Assembly: GCA_963627915.1 (NCBI GenBank)
Contig: CAVGCY010000026.1
Location: 1-64,000 of the forward strand
Length of the DNA stretch: 64,000 nt
Source: CALACW01 sp963627915
Lineage (GTDB): Bacteria > Bacillota > Clostridia > Oscillospirales > Acutalibacteraceae
Reading direction: 5' to 3'
The notes under the pieces are model-generated. The model made no database searches and was not told the DNA's origin. It saw nothing but the letters and a program-made list of their open reading frames with translations. The position numbers were made by a program, and so were the translations under genes. Shown here in pieces: positions 18,533 to 27,290 of the stretch; position 1 is the stretch's first letter; each line of letters begins with the position of its first letter.

Positions 18533-19468
18533 TTATTTGTTTTCGCCGGCTGTGCCGAGAATAATTTCGGGATTTTCAAATATCTCCTCAAGCTTCTTGA
18601 TAAACGGGAACATCTCCGCAAAATCAAGAGCTCTGTGATCAAAGCAAATGCAAATCGGAAGCAGACTTCTTACTTCGCCCTTTTCGTTTCCGTTTTCATC
18701 GGGAATAACGATGTTTCTGCGCTGAATCGAGCCTATTCCTATGGCGCATATCTGAGGAGGAATAATCATAAGCATATTAAGCTCGCCTCTTATACCTCTC
18801 GAAGCGGCTCCGATATTTGATATCGTTATGCTGCCCTGCTTAAGATCCTCATACGTAATTCTGTCCGTCTCCGGTATGCTTTCATAAAGCCTTTTCGCCT
18901 GACCTTTCAGGGGCGTAACCTTATGCTTGGGATTCGTTTTCGAGCCGTACAGACGAAGCAGACCTCTTACGATATGACCGGATTTAAACTTTTCCTTCGT
19001 ATCGTGAATCGAAACGGAATAAAGAGCCTCGGTAAGGTTCGTCTTCTTCAGCCTTCTGTTAATATCGACGGTGTAACGGGCAATCTCGGAAAGCGATTTG
19101 CTGCCCATATCCTTCATCGTAATAGTCATCATATTTCCATCGGGAAGCGTCCACGGAACGGAAATATCGATACTGTCAAGATATGTTATCTTGCCTCTTA
19201 CAAGACTTCTTTCAAAGCTTAAATGCGCATTCAGTTCGGGAGCTTCTTTTACAGCCTCCGCCATGGATTTTAAAAGAACGGCGTTAAATGTTGCGCGGTC
19301 CTCCTCGGGAGTTCTCTGGGCATAATTCTTATACGCGTCGAGAAATTTTGTTACGTCAGGCTCATACGTATAGCTGACGTGCGGAATGTGTCTCCAGCTT
19401 TCCGTTGTCATATTCGCAACAATTTTTCTCTGAATACCGAATCTCAATACATTTTTCTCTTCCAACAA
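18533..19468 (-). CDS. Orphan 2-oxoacid dehydrogenase E2 (CAT-fold) acyltransferase domain protein
   Basis: A 311-residue protein matching only the catalytic domain of E2 acyltransferases. It has SITISNIGA..GI and the terminal CFDHRALDFAEMFPFIKKLEEIFENPE, corresponding to the family DHRxxDG active-site motif (here His and Asp are kept, Gly is replaced by Phe). There is no lipoyl domain, no E3-binding domain and no E1 or E3 gene nearby. The start codon is a TTG after CGGAGTGA. It is transcribed alone from a promoter at 19554-19582. It could be a stand-alone acyltransferase acting on an unknown thioester; a role in a true dehydrogenase complex is unlikely from context. Confidence 0.8.
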   Translation of the reverse strand: MLEEKNVLRFGIQRKIVANMTTESWRHIPHVSYTYEPDVTKFLDAYKNYAQRTPEEDRATFNAVLLKSMAEAVKEAPELNAHLSFERSLVRGKITYLDSIDISVPWTLPDGNMMTITMKDMGSKSLSEIARYTVDINRRLKKTNLTEALYSVSIHDTKEKFKSGHIVRGLLRLYGSKTNPKHKVTPLKGQAKRLYESIPETDRITYEDLKQGSITISNIGAASRGIRGELNMLMIIPPQICAIGIGSIQRRNIVIPDENGNEKGEVRSLLPICICFDHRALDFAEMFPFIKKLEEIFENPEIILGTAGENK

Positions 19469-19553
19469 TAATCACTCCGTTTTCAAAAAATTAAATATTA
19501 CTGAAATATTAAAAATCTTTATAAAATTAGACTTTAATACAATTTTTTATTTC

Positions 19554-19582
19554 ATGTTACCATGCATATGTTTGATTGTCAA
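19554..19582 (-). promoter_or_regulatory. Putative sigma-A promoter of the E2-like gene
   Basis: TTGACA (19582-19577), 17-nt spacer, TAACAT (19559-19554) on the minus strand, about 90 nt before the start codon. The divergent gap 19469-19801 holds this promoter and one for the plus-strand genes, and nothing else that I can support. Confidence 0.6.
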
Positions 19583-19736
19583 TAAATCAAATTTAAAAAA
19601 AACGCACATGCTGAAATGTTAACAAACTTGAAACACAATCACAACAAATATAAGTTTTTATTACGTTATACACAAAAAATATTAAATAATTTCTGACATA
19701 ATCACGAAATTTCATTTTAACAAAAAAATAAACACG

Positions 19737-19765
19737 TTGACATTTGCATAAAAAAACACTACAAT
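19737..19765 (+). promoter_or_regulatory. Sigma-A promoter of the transporter/alpha-galactosidase pair
   Basis: TTGACA (19737-19742), 17-nt spacer, TACAAT (19760-19765), 36 nt before the start codon of the DMT transporter. Confidence 0.7.
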
Positions 19766-19801
19766 GCCAAATGCAGAATCAAACATTTCGGAGAACTCAG
19801 A

Positions 19802-20701
19802 ATGAAGAACTATTTTTTACTTATTACAGCCGTTGTTTTACTTGCTCTCGATTTTTCGGTTACAAAAAAATATCAGCAAAAATACGGAGCGTCAAGAGAA
19901 AACGGACTGAAATTTAACATTTTTTCGGGACTTTTTTCAGCTTTAGTATTTTTTGGAGTAAATTCTTTTAAATTTGAATGCTCCGCATTATCGATTGCGC
20001 TTGCTTTTCTGTCGTCCGCACTTTGCGCAGGTTATATTATAATAGGCTTTTATATAATGAAGATTGAAAAGCTTGCGCTTTATACGGTTTTTCTGATGAC
20101 GGGAGGAATGATCGTTCCTTACGTCTGGGGACTGATATTTCTTGACGAGGAGATATCTCTGAAAAGGACTGCGGGGCTTATCATCATAGCGGCAGCTGTT
20201 GTTCTGCTCAATGTCGGAAGAGAACGACCGAGGATTAAAAGCATACTGCTGTGCATTGTCGTTTTCTTTTTAAACGGATTCGTAAGCGTTGTTTCAAAGG
20301 AGCATCAGCTTTCGTCAAACGCTGTTTCCTCACCGATGTTCGTAATGCTGTCGGGACTGTCAAAATCCGTTATTTGCTCATTGGTTCTTTTGATTTACAA
20401 ATTTAAAAATAAAAGCTCCGCGTCTGACGGACGAACCGATATTCAATCGGATGCCGGCGAAAAATTCAACCCCGAAGCTCTGATACTGATAGGTGTTTCG
20501 GCTTTAATCAGCGGATTTTCATATCTGCTTCAGCTGATTTCCGCCCGTACGCTTCCGGCAACCGTGCTCTATCCGGTAATCACGGGCGGCAGCATTATTT
20601 TTACCGCCTTGGCTGGACGATTGTTTTTTAAGGAAAAAATCACAAAAAAAATTGCTTTTTCGGCAGCGCTGTGCCTTGCCGGAACATGCATGTTTTTATA
20701 A
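19802..20701 (+). CDS. DMT/EamA-type membrane transporter
   Basis: A 299-residue hydrophobic protein with about ten predicted membrane segments in two halves, as in the drug/metabolite transporter superfamily. The EamA-like end of each half is recognisable (GLIFLDEEISLKRTAGLIIIAAAVVLLN and ALAGRLFFKEKITKKIAFSAALCLAGT). The first gene of a two-gene unit, it lies 19 bp before a GH36 alpha-galactosidase that shares its promoter. That pairing hints at import or export of a sugar or related metabolite, but DMT substrates cannot be assigned from sequence. Confidence 0.85.
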   Translation: MKNYFLLITAVVLLALDFSVTKKYQQKYGASRENGLKFNIFSGLFSALVFFGVNSFKFECSALSIALAFLSSALCAGYIIIGFYIMKIEKLALYTVFLMTGGMIVPYVWGLIFLDEEISLKRTAGLIIIAAAVVLLNVGRERPRIKSILLCIVVFFLNGFVSVVSKEHQLSSNAVSSPMFVMLSGLSKSVICSLVLLIYKFKNKSSASDGRTDIQSDAGEKFNPEALILIGVSALISGFSYLLQLISARTLPATVLYPVITGGSIIFTALAGRLFFKEKITKKIAFSAALCLAGTCMFL

Positions 20702-20720
20702 TTAAGCGAGGTAAGAAGAA

Positions 20721-22691
20721 ATGGATATAATAAATACAAATATTTTTTCATTTACTTACGATGGAATACCATGCGCGGATTTCTCCGTTAAACCCGAAAT
20801 TTCATTCAAAGATGAAAAAACCGTAAAAATATACATTTTTCCCGACGGACTCAAAATTACAAACATAATAAAAGAATATAAGGATTTTGACGCTTACGAA
20901 TGGGAAAACTTTATCGAAAACACATCGGACAGCCCCACGAAAATATTATCCGATTTTTTCGACGCGGACATAAATCTGCCGTTCGCCCATGACGAAGAGC
21001 TTGGATATACGGCATATCTGCCCGACCCGGACAAGGATATGAAAATTTATTTCCCCTCCGGCTCTACATGGTCAAAAAAAGAATTTTACTGCGATATCGA
21101 CAAGTGCGAGGATAACAGATATATAAATCATATTTACCCGAATCAAACAAAAAAATACAAATCGAAGTCGGGACGTTCGAGTGATAATTCAGCGCCGTTT
21201 TTCGATATCTCAAGACAGGGAAAAGGCATTATCGGCGCAATCGGCTGGACGGGACAATGGCAGTGTGAAATAAAAAGAGACTTCGATTTCGTCAATATTA
21301 AAACCGGAATAGCGAATACACATTTCAGACTTCTTCCCGGTGAAAAAATACGAACATCATCGTTCGTTTACATGAACTATACCGGCGATTTTAACCTTGC
21401 TCATAACAAATGGCGCAGATTTTTAAAGCAATATTACAGCGTAATCGGCGTTGGCTCAAGAATAAAAAACGCTCCGCTGTGCGCAAGTATATGGGGCGGA
21501 ATGTCAACCGGCTGCGTACTTGAAAGAATTGAGGAAATAAAGAAAAACAAGCTCGATTTTGAATACATATGGATGGACGCGGGTTGGTACGGAGGCGGAA
21601 AGCTCGACTCCCCGGACGAGTTTGAGGGCGACTGGGCAATGCACACGGGCGACTGGCGGGTAAACGAAAAGCGTCACCCCGACAGATTGAAGCAAGTAAG
21701 CAAAGCGATACACGACGCCGGAATGAAGTTCATACTTTGGTTCGAGCCGGAAAGAGTAATAAGCGACGTGCCTGACGCAAAAGAGCACCCGGAATATTAT
21801 ATATTCTCCCCTTTTGAAAACGATAAAAACACGCTTTTAAATCTCGGCAATGAGGACGCATGGAATTACTGCCGCGATACGATTTCAAATATAATACGCA
21901 GGCTTAACGTCGATATCTACCGTCAGGATTTCAACTTCGACCCGCTTAAATTCTGGGATAAAAACGATTCTCCCGACAGACGGGGAATCACTCAAATCAA
22001 GCACATAAACGGAATGTACCGGCTTTGGGATTCGCTGTTGAACGAATTTCCCGCTCTTGTAATCGACAACTGTGCCTCGGGAGGAAAAAGAATAGACATC
22101 GAAACGCTCAAACGCTCTGTTCCTCTGTGGCGAAGCGATTATCAATGCCCGGCAAATTTTCCGCCGGACGCATCACAAGCGCATAATATTAATTTTGCCG
22201 AATGGATTCCGTATTCCGGTTCCGGTTCGGGACGGGAATGGGGCGACGAATACAGAATAAGAAGCGCCTATGCATGCGGTCTGACAACAAATTACGCATA
22301 TTCGCAGCGTAACAAATTTCCCGAATCTGCCGAACAATTAAAATGGATAAAAAAATACTCCGTCGAATATTTGAAAATAAGAGATTATCTGTCATGCGAT
22401 ATTTACCCGCTTCTAAACGGCGTATCGGGACCCGATTCATGGTGCGCCGCACAGTATGACCGACCGGAGAAAAACGATGGAATCATTCAAATATTCAAAC
22501 GTGAAAAATCCCCGTACGACTCCGCCTCATTCACGCTCGGAAATATATTTGAAAACAAAACGTACGTATTTACCGACGCGGACTCGAATGAAAAATATAC
22601 AATTACGGGGAAAGAGCTTATTGAAAACGGATTTAACGTTACAATAAAACAGAAAAGAAAAGCAAAACTGTATTTTTATACATCAAAATAA
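20721..22691 (+). CDS. GH36 alpha-galactosidase-like glycosidase
   Basis: A 656-residue protein with the GH36 barrel: IWMDAGWYGGG, WFEPERV, the nucleophile Asp403 in YRQDFNFDP and the acid/base Asp473 in LWRSDYQCP, preceded by the DNCASGGKRID loop. No signal peptide is seen, so it probably acts in the cytoplasm on alpha-galactosides already taken up. It follows the DMT transporter with an AGCGAGGTAAG ribosome site. Alternative specificities in GH36 (for example alpha-N-acetylgalactosaminidase) cannot be excluded. Together with galK at 53.6-54.9 kb it supports a galactose-using lifestyle. Confidence 0.92.
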   Translation: MDIINTNIFSFTYDGIPCADFSVKPEISFKDEKTVKIYIFPDGLKITNIIKEYKDFDAYEWENFIENTSDSPTKILSDFFDADINLPFAHDEELGYTAYLPDPDKDMKIYFPSGSTWSKKEFYCDIDKCEDNRYINHIYPNQTKKYKSKSGRSSDNSAPFFDISRQGKGIIGAIGWTGQWQCEIKRDFDFVNIKTGIANTHFRLLPGEKIRTSSFVYMNYTGDFNLAHNKWRRFLKQYYSVIGVGSRIKNAPLCASIWGGMSTGCVLERIEEIKKNKLDFEYIWMDAGWYGGGKLDSPDEFEGDWAMHTGDWRVNEKRHPDRLKQVSKAIHDAGMKFILWFEPERVISDVPDAKEHPEYYIFSPFENDKNTLLNLGNEDAWNYCRDTISNIIRRLNVDIYRQDFNFDPLKFWDKNDSPDRRGITQIKHINGMYRLWDSLLNEFPALVIDNCASGGKRIDIETLKRSVPLWRSDYQCPANFPPDASQAHNINFAEWIPYSGSGSGREWGDEYRIRSAYACGLTTNYAYSQRNKFPESAEQLKWIKKYSVEYLKIRDYLSCDIYPLLNGVSGPDSWCAAQYDRPEKNDGIIQIFKREKSPYDSASFTLGNIFENKTYVFTDADSNEKYTITGKELIENGFNVTIKQKRKAKLYFYTSK

Positions 22692-22697
22692 AAAAAT

Positions 22698-22732
22698 ATC
22701 CGTTCGAAAGCTCACCCGAACGGATAATTTTT
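22698..22732. terminator. Bidirectional terminator between GH36 and SPFH genes
   Basis: A 9-bp stem ATCCGTTCG (22698-22706) / CGAACGGAT (22717-22725), with AATTTTTATATT on the plus side and an ATATTTTTTT tract on the minus side. It serves both convergent genes. Confidence 0.85.
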
Positions 22733-22746
22733 ATATTAAATATTAT

Positions 22747-24150
22747 TTATTTTATGTCTCCGTCATCGAATATATCTCCGCACTCGGGACAGAATTTAGG
22801 CGGATTATGAGGATCTTCGGGCGTCCATCCGCACTTGTCGCATCTGTAAAGAGGCGCGCCGGCAGGCTTGGGAGAACCGCACTGCGAACAGAATTTACCC
22901 TTGTTTACCGCTCCGCATTTGCATGTCCAGCCGTCATCCGACGGCTTCGGAGAACCGCATTCGGGACAGAATTTACCCGAAACCTCCGCTCCGCATTTAG
23001 CGCATTTCCATAACTGCGCATTTGTGCTTTCGGGCTTTTTCGCTCCGCACTGAGGACAGAAATTACCGCTGACCTCAGCTCCGCACACACATTTCCATGC
23101 ACCGCCTGAGGATGCATTCTGCTGCTGATTCTGCGCATTCTGCTGTCCCATCGCAAAAAGATTCTGCGCGTTCATTCCTCCGCCTGCGTTCATAGCCATA
23201 CCCATTCCCATGAAACCTGTCATCGCTCCCGCGGAATTTCCCGCCGCCGTTTTCATTGCGTCGGACTGAGCGCCCACAAGCGTTGCGGCCGCCATAGTCG
23301 GGTCGCGCATAATTGCCGTACGCTGAGCCTGTTTGATAAGCTCTGCGTCCTCATCGGGAAGAGTTACCGAACCGAGAGCGATGCTTACAACCTGCAAGCC
23401 TCTCAATTCTCCCCACTTCTCGCTTAAAGCCTTATTCATGGCGTTTTCAAGCTCAGTCGTATGAGTAACTATCTGATTGGGACGCATTTCAAGATCGGAA
23501 AGAGCGCCGAAGGCGGGCTGCAATGCCGAAATAAACTCCGTCTTAAGCTGAGAATCTATTTCCGAACGGGTGTACTCGGATTCAACGTTTCCGCAAACCC
23601 TCGTATAGAAAAGCATCGGGTCGCTGATTTTATACGAATAAACGCCCGAGCAGCGAACGGAAACATCGATGTCAAGACCTATCTTCGAGTCGACTACTCT
23701 GAAAGGAATGGGATTGGGCGTACCGAATTTATTGTCGATAAGCTCCTTCGTATTAAAATAATAAACTCTCTGATCCTTACCCGTATCTCCGCCGTACGTA
23801 AAACGTTTGCCTATTAAAGCAAATGTCTTTTTCAGGCTGTCGCCGAACGAGCCGGAAAAAATACTCGGCTCAGAGGACGAATCGAATGTATATTCACCCG
23901 GCTCCGCGCAGAACTCGACAACCTTGCCCTGCTCGACAATCATCATGCACTGACCGTCGGCAACGGCTATTCCCGAACCGTTTGAAATGATATTATCGCT
24001 TGCTTTCGTATTTGACGAACGTTCGGACGTTCTCTTTTGTCCCTTTACGACAAGAACATCCTTATCCATTGAATCGCAATAGAAAAATTCCTTCCACTGA
24101 TCGGCAAGAACTCCGCCCAACGCGCCGATACCTGCTTTAATAAGACCCAT
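22747..24150 (-). CDS. SPFH-domain protein with C-terminal tandem zinc ribbons (YdjI/virion-core-like)
   Basis: A 467-residue protein. Residues 1-290 form an SPFH/Band-7-like domain of the type found in B. subtilis YdjI (WKEFFYCDSMDKDVLVVKG; SIALGSVTLPDEDAELIKQAQ). A Met/Gly/Gln-rich linker (about 290-345) follows, then four CxC/CxxC zinc ribbons (CVCGAEVSGNFCPQCG, CAKCGAEVSGKFCPECG, CKCGAVNKGKFCSQCG, CDKCGW..KFCPECG). The family forms membrane-associated assemblies linked to envelope stress; here no transmembrane segment is obvious. It lies 25 bp after the DUF4428-like gene and is surely in the same operon, so the two zinc-ribbon proteins may act together. Confidence 0.85.
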   Translation of the reverse strand: MGLIKAGIGALGGVLADQWKEFFYCDSMDKDVLVVKGQKRTSERSSNTKASDNIISNGSGIAVADGQCMMIVEQGKVVEFCAEPGEYTFDSSSEPSIFSGSFGDSLKKTFALIGKRFTYGGDTGKDQRVYYFNTKELIDNKFGTPNPIPFRVVDSKIGLDIDVSVRCSGVYSYKISDPMLFYTRVCGNVESEYTRSEIDSQLKTEFISALQPAFGALSDLEMRPNQIVTHTTELENAMNKALSEKWGELRGLQVVSIALGSVTLPDEDAELIKQAQRTAIMRDPTMAAATLVGAQSDAMKTAAGNSAGAMTGFMGMGMAMNAGGGMNAQNLFAMGQQNAQNQQQNASSGGAWKCVCGAEVSGNFCPQCGAKKPESTNAQLWKCAKCGAEVSGKFCPECGSPKPSDDGWTCKCGAVNKGKFCSQCGSPKPAGAPLYRCDKCGWTPEDPHNPPKFCPECGDIFDDGDIK

Positions 24151-24175
24151 AATGCATTCTCCCTGCTATAATTTA

Positions 24176-25456
24176 TTATTTTTTCAGAGAGCCTCCGCAA
24201 TTGGAACAGAATGCGGACATAGCCGTGTTCTGAGCTCCGCACGACGGACAAAACGTCAAAACCGCCGCCGCACCCTGCGGAACGCTCTGCTGATTGTATT
24301 GCTGTGTATTTTGATTATTAAAATTCTGCTGATTGTATTGCTGCGTATTTTGATTATTAAAATTCTGCTGATTGTATTGCTGCGTATTTTGATTATTAAA
24401 ATTCTGCTGATTGTATTGCTGCGTATTTTGATTATTAAAATTCTGCTGATTGTATTGCTGCGTATTTTGATTATTAAAATTCTGCTGATTGTATTGCTGC
24501 GTATTTTGATTATTAAAATTCTGCTGAGCATACTGCGAATCATTCTGATTATTGAAATTCTGCTGAGCAAACCGAGCGTTATTTTGATTGTTAAAACCGC
24601 CGTTCGGATTCTTTATCTGCTCGCATAGCTGCATTATCGCAAGTGCGTCGTTATATGCCTGCATAATCTCATTGGCAAGGGCATTCTCCGAAATATATTT
24701 AACGTCCAGTTTAACAGCGCTTATGTACGGATGATTAACAGTAATATATGCGTCAATAGAGCTTACGCGTCTGGGATTGCCGTCGGAATCCGTTGTGCGG
24801 TCGGTATTTCTGATATAACGGGAAACGGCGGACGCCTGATTATTCATGCCCATACCGTTCATCATACCCATGCCGTTCATACCCATGCCGTTCATGCCCA
24901 TGCCGTTCATTCCCATACCGTTCATGCTCATGCCGTTCATGCCCATGCCGTTCATGCCCATGCCGTTCATGCCCATACCGTTCATGCCCATGCCGTTCAT
25001 CGCTGCGCCCCTGGGCTGAGAAGCTGTTTGGGTTCGGTTGTCAAACGTATCAACTCTGTCGGGTATTCCGTCGCCGTCGGAATCTCTCTCATCGGAATAG
25101 GACTCCTTGATATAGAAATCCATGAGCTGTGAAAAATCAAAAATCTCCGGGTTATTTTCGCTGTAATCTCTGCCGATATTAAAACAGAACTTACCGTTTT
25201 GCATATCGACCATAATTTTATCGTCGACTCCCGCGCTCGCGCTCATTCTGAACTGAGCGTATTTCTGTTTGTTGTTCTCTCTGGCTTCAAGATGCGTCTT
25301 AACGTCGGCTATGCTTCTTGCGCCCCAGTTTCCCGAAAGACAACTTAACTTTTTCTTACAGTCGGAGCAGAGATAACCGTCCGACAGCTTTAAGCGCGTG
25401 AGCATATTAACCTTCTCATTGCAAAGATCGCAGAATTTTTTCTCAAAAAGTCCCAT
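24176..25456 (-). CDS. DUF4428-like zinc-ribbon protein with MNGMG and Asn/Gln repeats
   Basis: A 426-residue protein. The N-terminus is a DUF4428-type ribbon (CDLC, then CSDC, within the first 35 residues). A PH-like region of about 80 residues follows, then a calcium-loop-like DSDGDGIPD, about ten NGMGM units (about residues 150-200), a conserved middle (SSIDAYITVNHPYISAVKLDVKY), six near-identical 13-residue QQNFNNQNTQQYN units plus degenerate ones (about 285-390), and a final zinc ribbon (CPSCG..FCSNCGG). The Asn/Gln array is prion-like in composition. It is cotranscribed with the SPFH gene. The repeats probably mediate self-association; molecular function is unknown. Confidence 0.8.
   Translation of the reverse strand: MGLFEKKFCDLCNEKVNMLTRLKLSDGYLCSDCKKKLSCLSGNWGARSIADVKTHLEARENNKQKYAQFRMSASAGVDDKIMVDMQNGKFCFNIGRDYSENNPEIFDFSQLMDFYIKESYSDERDSDGDGIPDRVDTFDNRTQTASQPRGAAMNGMGMNGMGMNGMGMNGMGMNGMSMNGMGMNGMGMNGMGMNGMGMMNGMGMNNQASAVSRYIRNTDRTTDSDGNPRRVSSIDAYITVNHPYISAVKLDVKYISENALANEIMQAYNDALAIMQLCEQIKNPNGGFNNQNNARFAQQNFNNQNDSQYAQQNFNNQNTQQYNQQNFNNQNTQQYNQQNFNNQNTQQYNQQNFNNQNTQQYNQQNFNNQNTQQYNQQNFNNQNTQQYNQQSVPQGAAAVLTFCPSCGAQNTAMSAFCSNCGGSLKK
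24293..24526 (-). repeat. 39-bp tandem repeat array, six copies
   Basis: Six consecutive 39-bp units, identical except for one base in the first. They encode the 13-residue Asn/Gln repeat of the DUF4428-like protein. A further one to two degenerate units extend to about 24600. Near-perfect DNA identity points to recent expansion by slippage or recombination and to likely length variation between strains. Confidence 0.95.
24845..25001 (-). repeat. 15-bp tandem repeats encoding NGMGM units
   Basis: About ten imperfect 15-bp units (core CATGCCCATGCCGTT read on the plus strand) inside the DUF4428-like gene. They vary at third positions, so they are older or more constrained than the 39-bp array. 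Confidence 0.9.
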
Positions 25457-25553
25457 AGTAATTATCCTTTCTTTATTTATAATAAAAACATATCCCGCAA
25501 ATATTATAAAATAAAAAAGATAATTCCGCCCCGCCCAAACGGGCAGTTTTTTA

Positions 25554-26681
25554 TCATTTATCGTAGTTTTCGAGAAAACTTATTTTTCTGCCGCCCGATT
25601 TATACGATATAACCGCCTCGGTATTGACGTTCTCAACGCTTTTAAATATTCTCGCCTCGACCTCGGGGTTTGTTTTTTTGAGCTGTTTTATAAGATTTTT
25701 CGCTTCTATTCTCTTTGAATGATTTTCGCCGTTATTGCATGAAGTACACGTATCGGTAAATTTACAGGCGCATTGTATAAAATGCAGACCGTTATAATCA
25801 CGCCACGCCTTTATATCGTCCTCTCTTATAAGATACATCGGGCGTATAAGCTCCATACCCTCGAAATTCCGAGAATGAAGCTTCGGCATCATAGTCTGAA
25901 TCTGTGCGCCGTATATCATACTCATAAGAATCGTTTCGATAACATCGTCATAATGGTGTCCGAGCGCGATTTTGTTACAGCCCATCTGCCTTGCGTAGTC
26001 GTAAAGATGTCCGCGTCTCATCCTCGCGCAGAGATAACACGGCGACTTCTCGACATTATAAACGGAGTCGAATATATCGGACTCGAATATCCGAACGGGA
26101 ATATTGAGTTTTTTCGCGTTTTCCTCGATAACCCTTCTGTTATCCGGGCTGTAGCCGGGATCCATAACGAGATATTTCACCTCGAACGGAAACTTATTGT
26201 GCCGTTTAAGCTCCTGAAACAGTTTTGCGCACAGCATCGAATCCTTGCCGCCGGAAATACATACGGCTATGCGGTCGCCCTCTTTTACAAGCTCGTATTC
26301 GTTAAGAGCCGCCGTAAACCGCTTCCATATCGTTTTTCTGAATTTTCGTTTTATGCTGTCCTCGGCTTTTCGGCATATTTCATCATTATCGTCATTTGAA
26401 ATTTTATCTATAAGCCATGCGTTATATCCTCCTTTAAGAGAATAAACGTCGTAGCCTTCCTCTCTTAATTCTTCGCACAAACCGAGCGTTATTTTGCCGT
26501 GAGTGCAATATACAACGCTTTTTCTTTTGTCGTCGTCAAGAAAAGAACGTATATCATCCGCGTCGACGCGCACCGAACCGGGAATAATGCCGTACTGCAC
26601 GTCGTGCTCGCTTCTGATATCATAGACTGCGATATCGCCGCCGATGCTGTTAAATTCTTCAATCGTAATTTCCGTATTCAT
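25554..26681 (-). CDS. Rhodanese-TtcA-like PP-loop fusion protein
   Basis: A 375-residue protein. The N-terminal rhodanese domain (about 1-95) has the catalytic loop VYCTHGK with its Cys. The rest is a PP-loop ATP pyrophosphatase with SGGKDS (about residues 141-146) and CYLCARMRRGHLY plus GHHYDDVIET, the layout of TtcA-type tRNA 2-thiocytidine synthetases, whose paired cysteines hold an FeS cluster. Further cysteines lie near the C-terminus (CACKFTDTCTSC). The fusion suggests that sulfur carried on the rhodanese Cys is passed directly to the PP-loop domain. tRNA thiolation is the best guess; other sulfur transfers are possible. Confidence 0.85.
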   Translation of the reverse strand: MNTEITIEEFNSIGGDIAVYDIRSEHDVQYGIIPGSVRVDADDIRSFLDDDKRKSVVYCTHGKITLGLCEELREEGYDVYSLKGGYNAWLIDKISNDDNDEICRKAEDSIKRKFRKTIWKRFTAALNEYELVKEGDRIAVCISGGKDSMLCAKLFQELKRHNKFPFEVKYLVMDPGYSPDNRRVIEENAKKLNIPVRIFESDIFDSVYNVEKSPCYLCARMRRGHLYDYARQMGCNKIALGHHYDDVIETILMSMIYGAQIQTMMPKLHSRNFEGMELIRPMYLIREDDIKAWRDYNGLHFIQCACKFTDTCTSCNNGENHSKRIEAKNLIKQLKKTNPEVEARIFKSVENVNTEAVISYKSGGRKISFLENYDK

Positions 26682-26740
26682 TATATTCCTCTGACATTTA
26701 ACTTATCTTAATTATAAATTATATTTCGATATTAGTCAAG

Positions 26741-26770
26741 AAAAAAGGAACCGACGCTGTTATCGGTCCC
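26741..26770 (-). terminator. Terminator overlapping the end of the DUF2284 gene
   Basis: Arms 26763-26770 and 26747-26754 (GGGACCGA / TCGGTTCC) are followed by six T on the minus strand. The last codons and the stop of the DUF2284 gene form part of the stem. Confidence 0.8.
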
Positions 26771-27290
26771 ATAAAATCAACGCAAAATATGTAATTGTAT
26801 TTTCTCCGTTATCGATTTTCATTCCCAATTTAACGGCCGTATCCATGACGTTTATTCCGCATGCCTCTATAGGCATTACGGCCTTTTCGGGATAACGGCA
26901 CGGCGAAAGCGGGTATGTGCATTTTTTGCATATTTCGCACGCTCCGCCGCCGAGCGCGGCGGCGTTCAGTCCGTCAAGAGCCATTTTATCTCTTATATCA
27001 ACAAGAATATCACGGCTTTTCCTGCCGACTGTCAACGCAGAATCCGTATCGTCACGCGAATTTACATAACCGGCAACGGAAAACAGTACGGCTTTATCAT
27101 ACCGCATCAAATTATTTTTGATGCTGTCAATCGGTCCCGCTCCCGGAGGACAGGTCCAGCACGAGCCGTATTTTGAACAGAGATTTTCCCGGCACCAATT
27201 GCGCGTCCGCCCGTCAAATATTATTTCGTTAAAATCGATAAATCTTACGTCTGTTATTTCTTCCGAATTAAAATACTTTTTTATATCCAT
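26760..27290 (-). CDS. DUF2284 predicted metal-binding protein
   Basis: A 176-residue Cys-rich protein with the pattern of DUF2284: CRENLCSKYGSCWTCPP (four Cys, about residues 34-48) and CEICKKCTYPLSPCRYP (about 116-132), plus PIEACGINV. The clustered cysteines suggest metal or FeS binding; no reaction is known to me for the family. It follows mntP with a 1-nt overlap and thus lies under the same manganese riboswitch, which makes a metal-related role plausible but unproven. Confidence 0.8.
   Translation of the reverse strand: MDIKKYFNSEEITDVRFIDFNEIIFDGRTRNWCRENLCSKYGSCWTCPPGAGPIDSIKNNLMRYDKAVLFSVAGYVNSRDDTDSALTVGRKSRDILVDIRDKMALDGLNAAALGGGACEICKKCTYPLSPCRYPEKAVMPIEACGINVMDTAVKLGMKIDNGENTITYFALILWDR

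Noticed and set aside
24152..25132. Plus-strand frames of 158 and 133 codons with LLIVLLRILIIKI and AVHAHAVHA repeats, and a regular repeat array reminiscent of a CRISPR
   Set aside because: They are shadows of the 39-bp and 15-bp coding repeats of the DUF4428-like gene. The repeat units are contiguous with no spacers, so it is not a CRISPR array.
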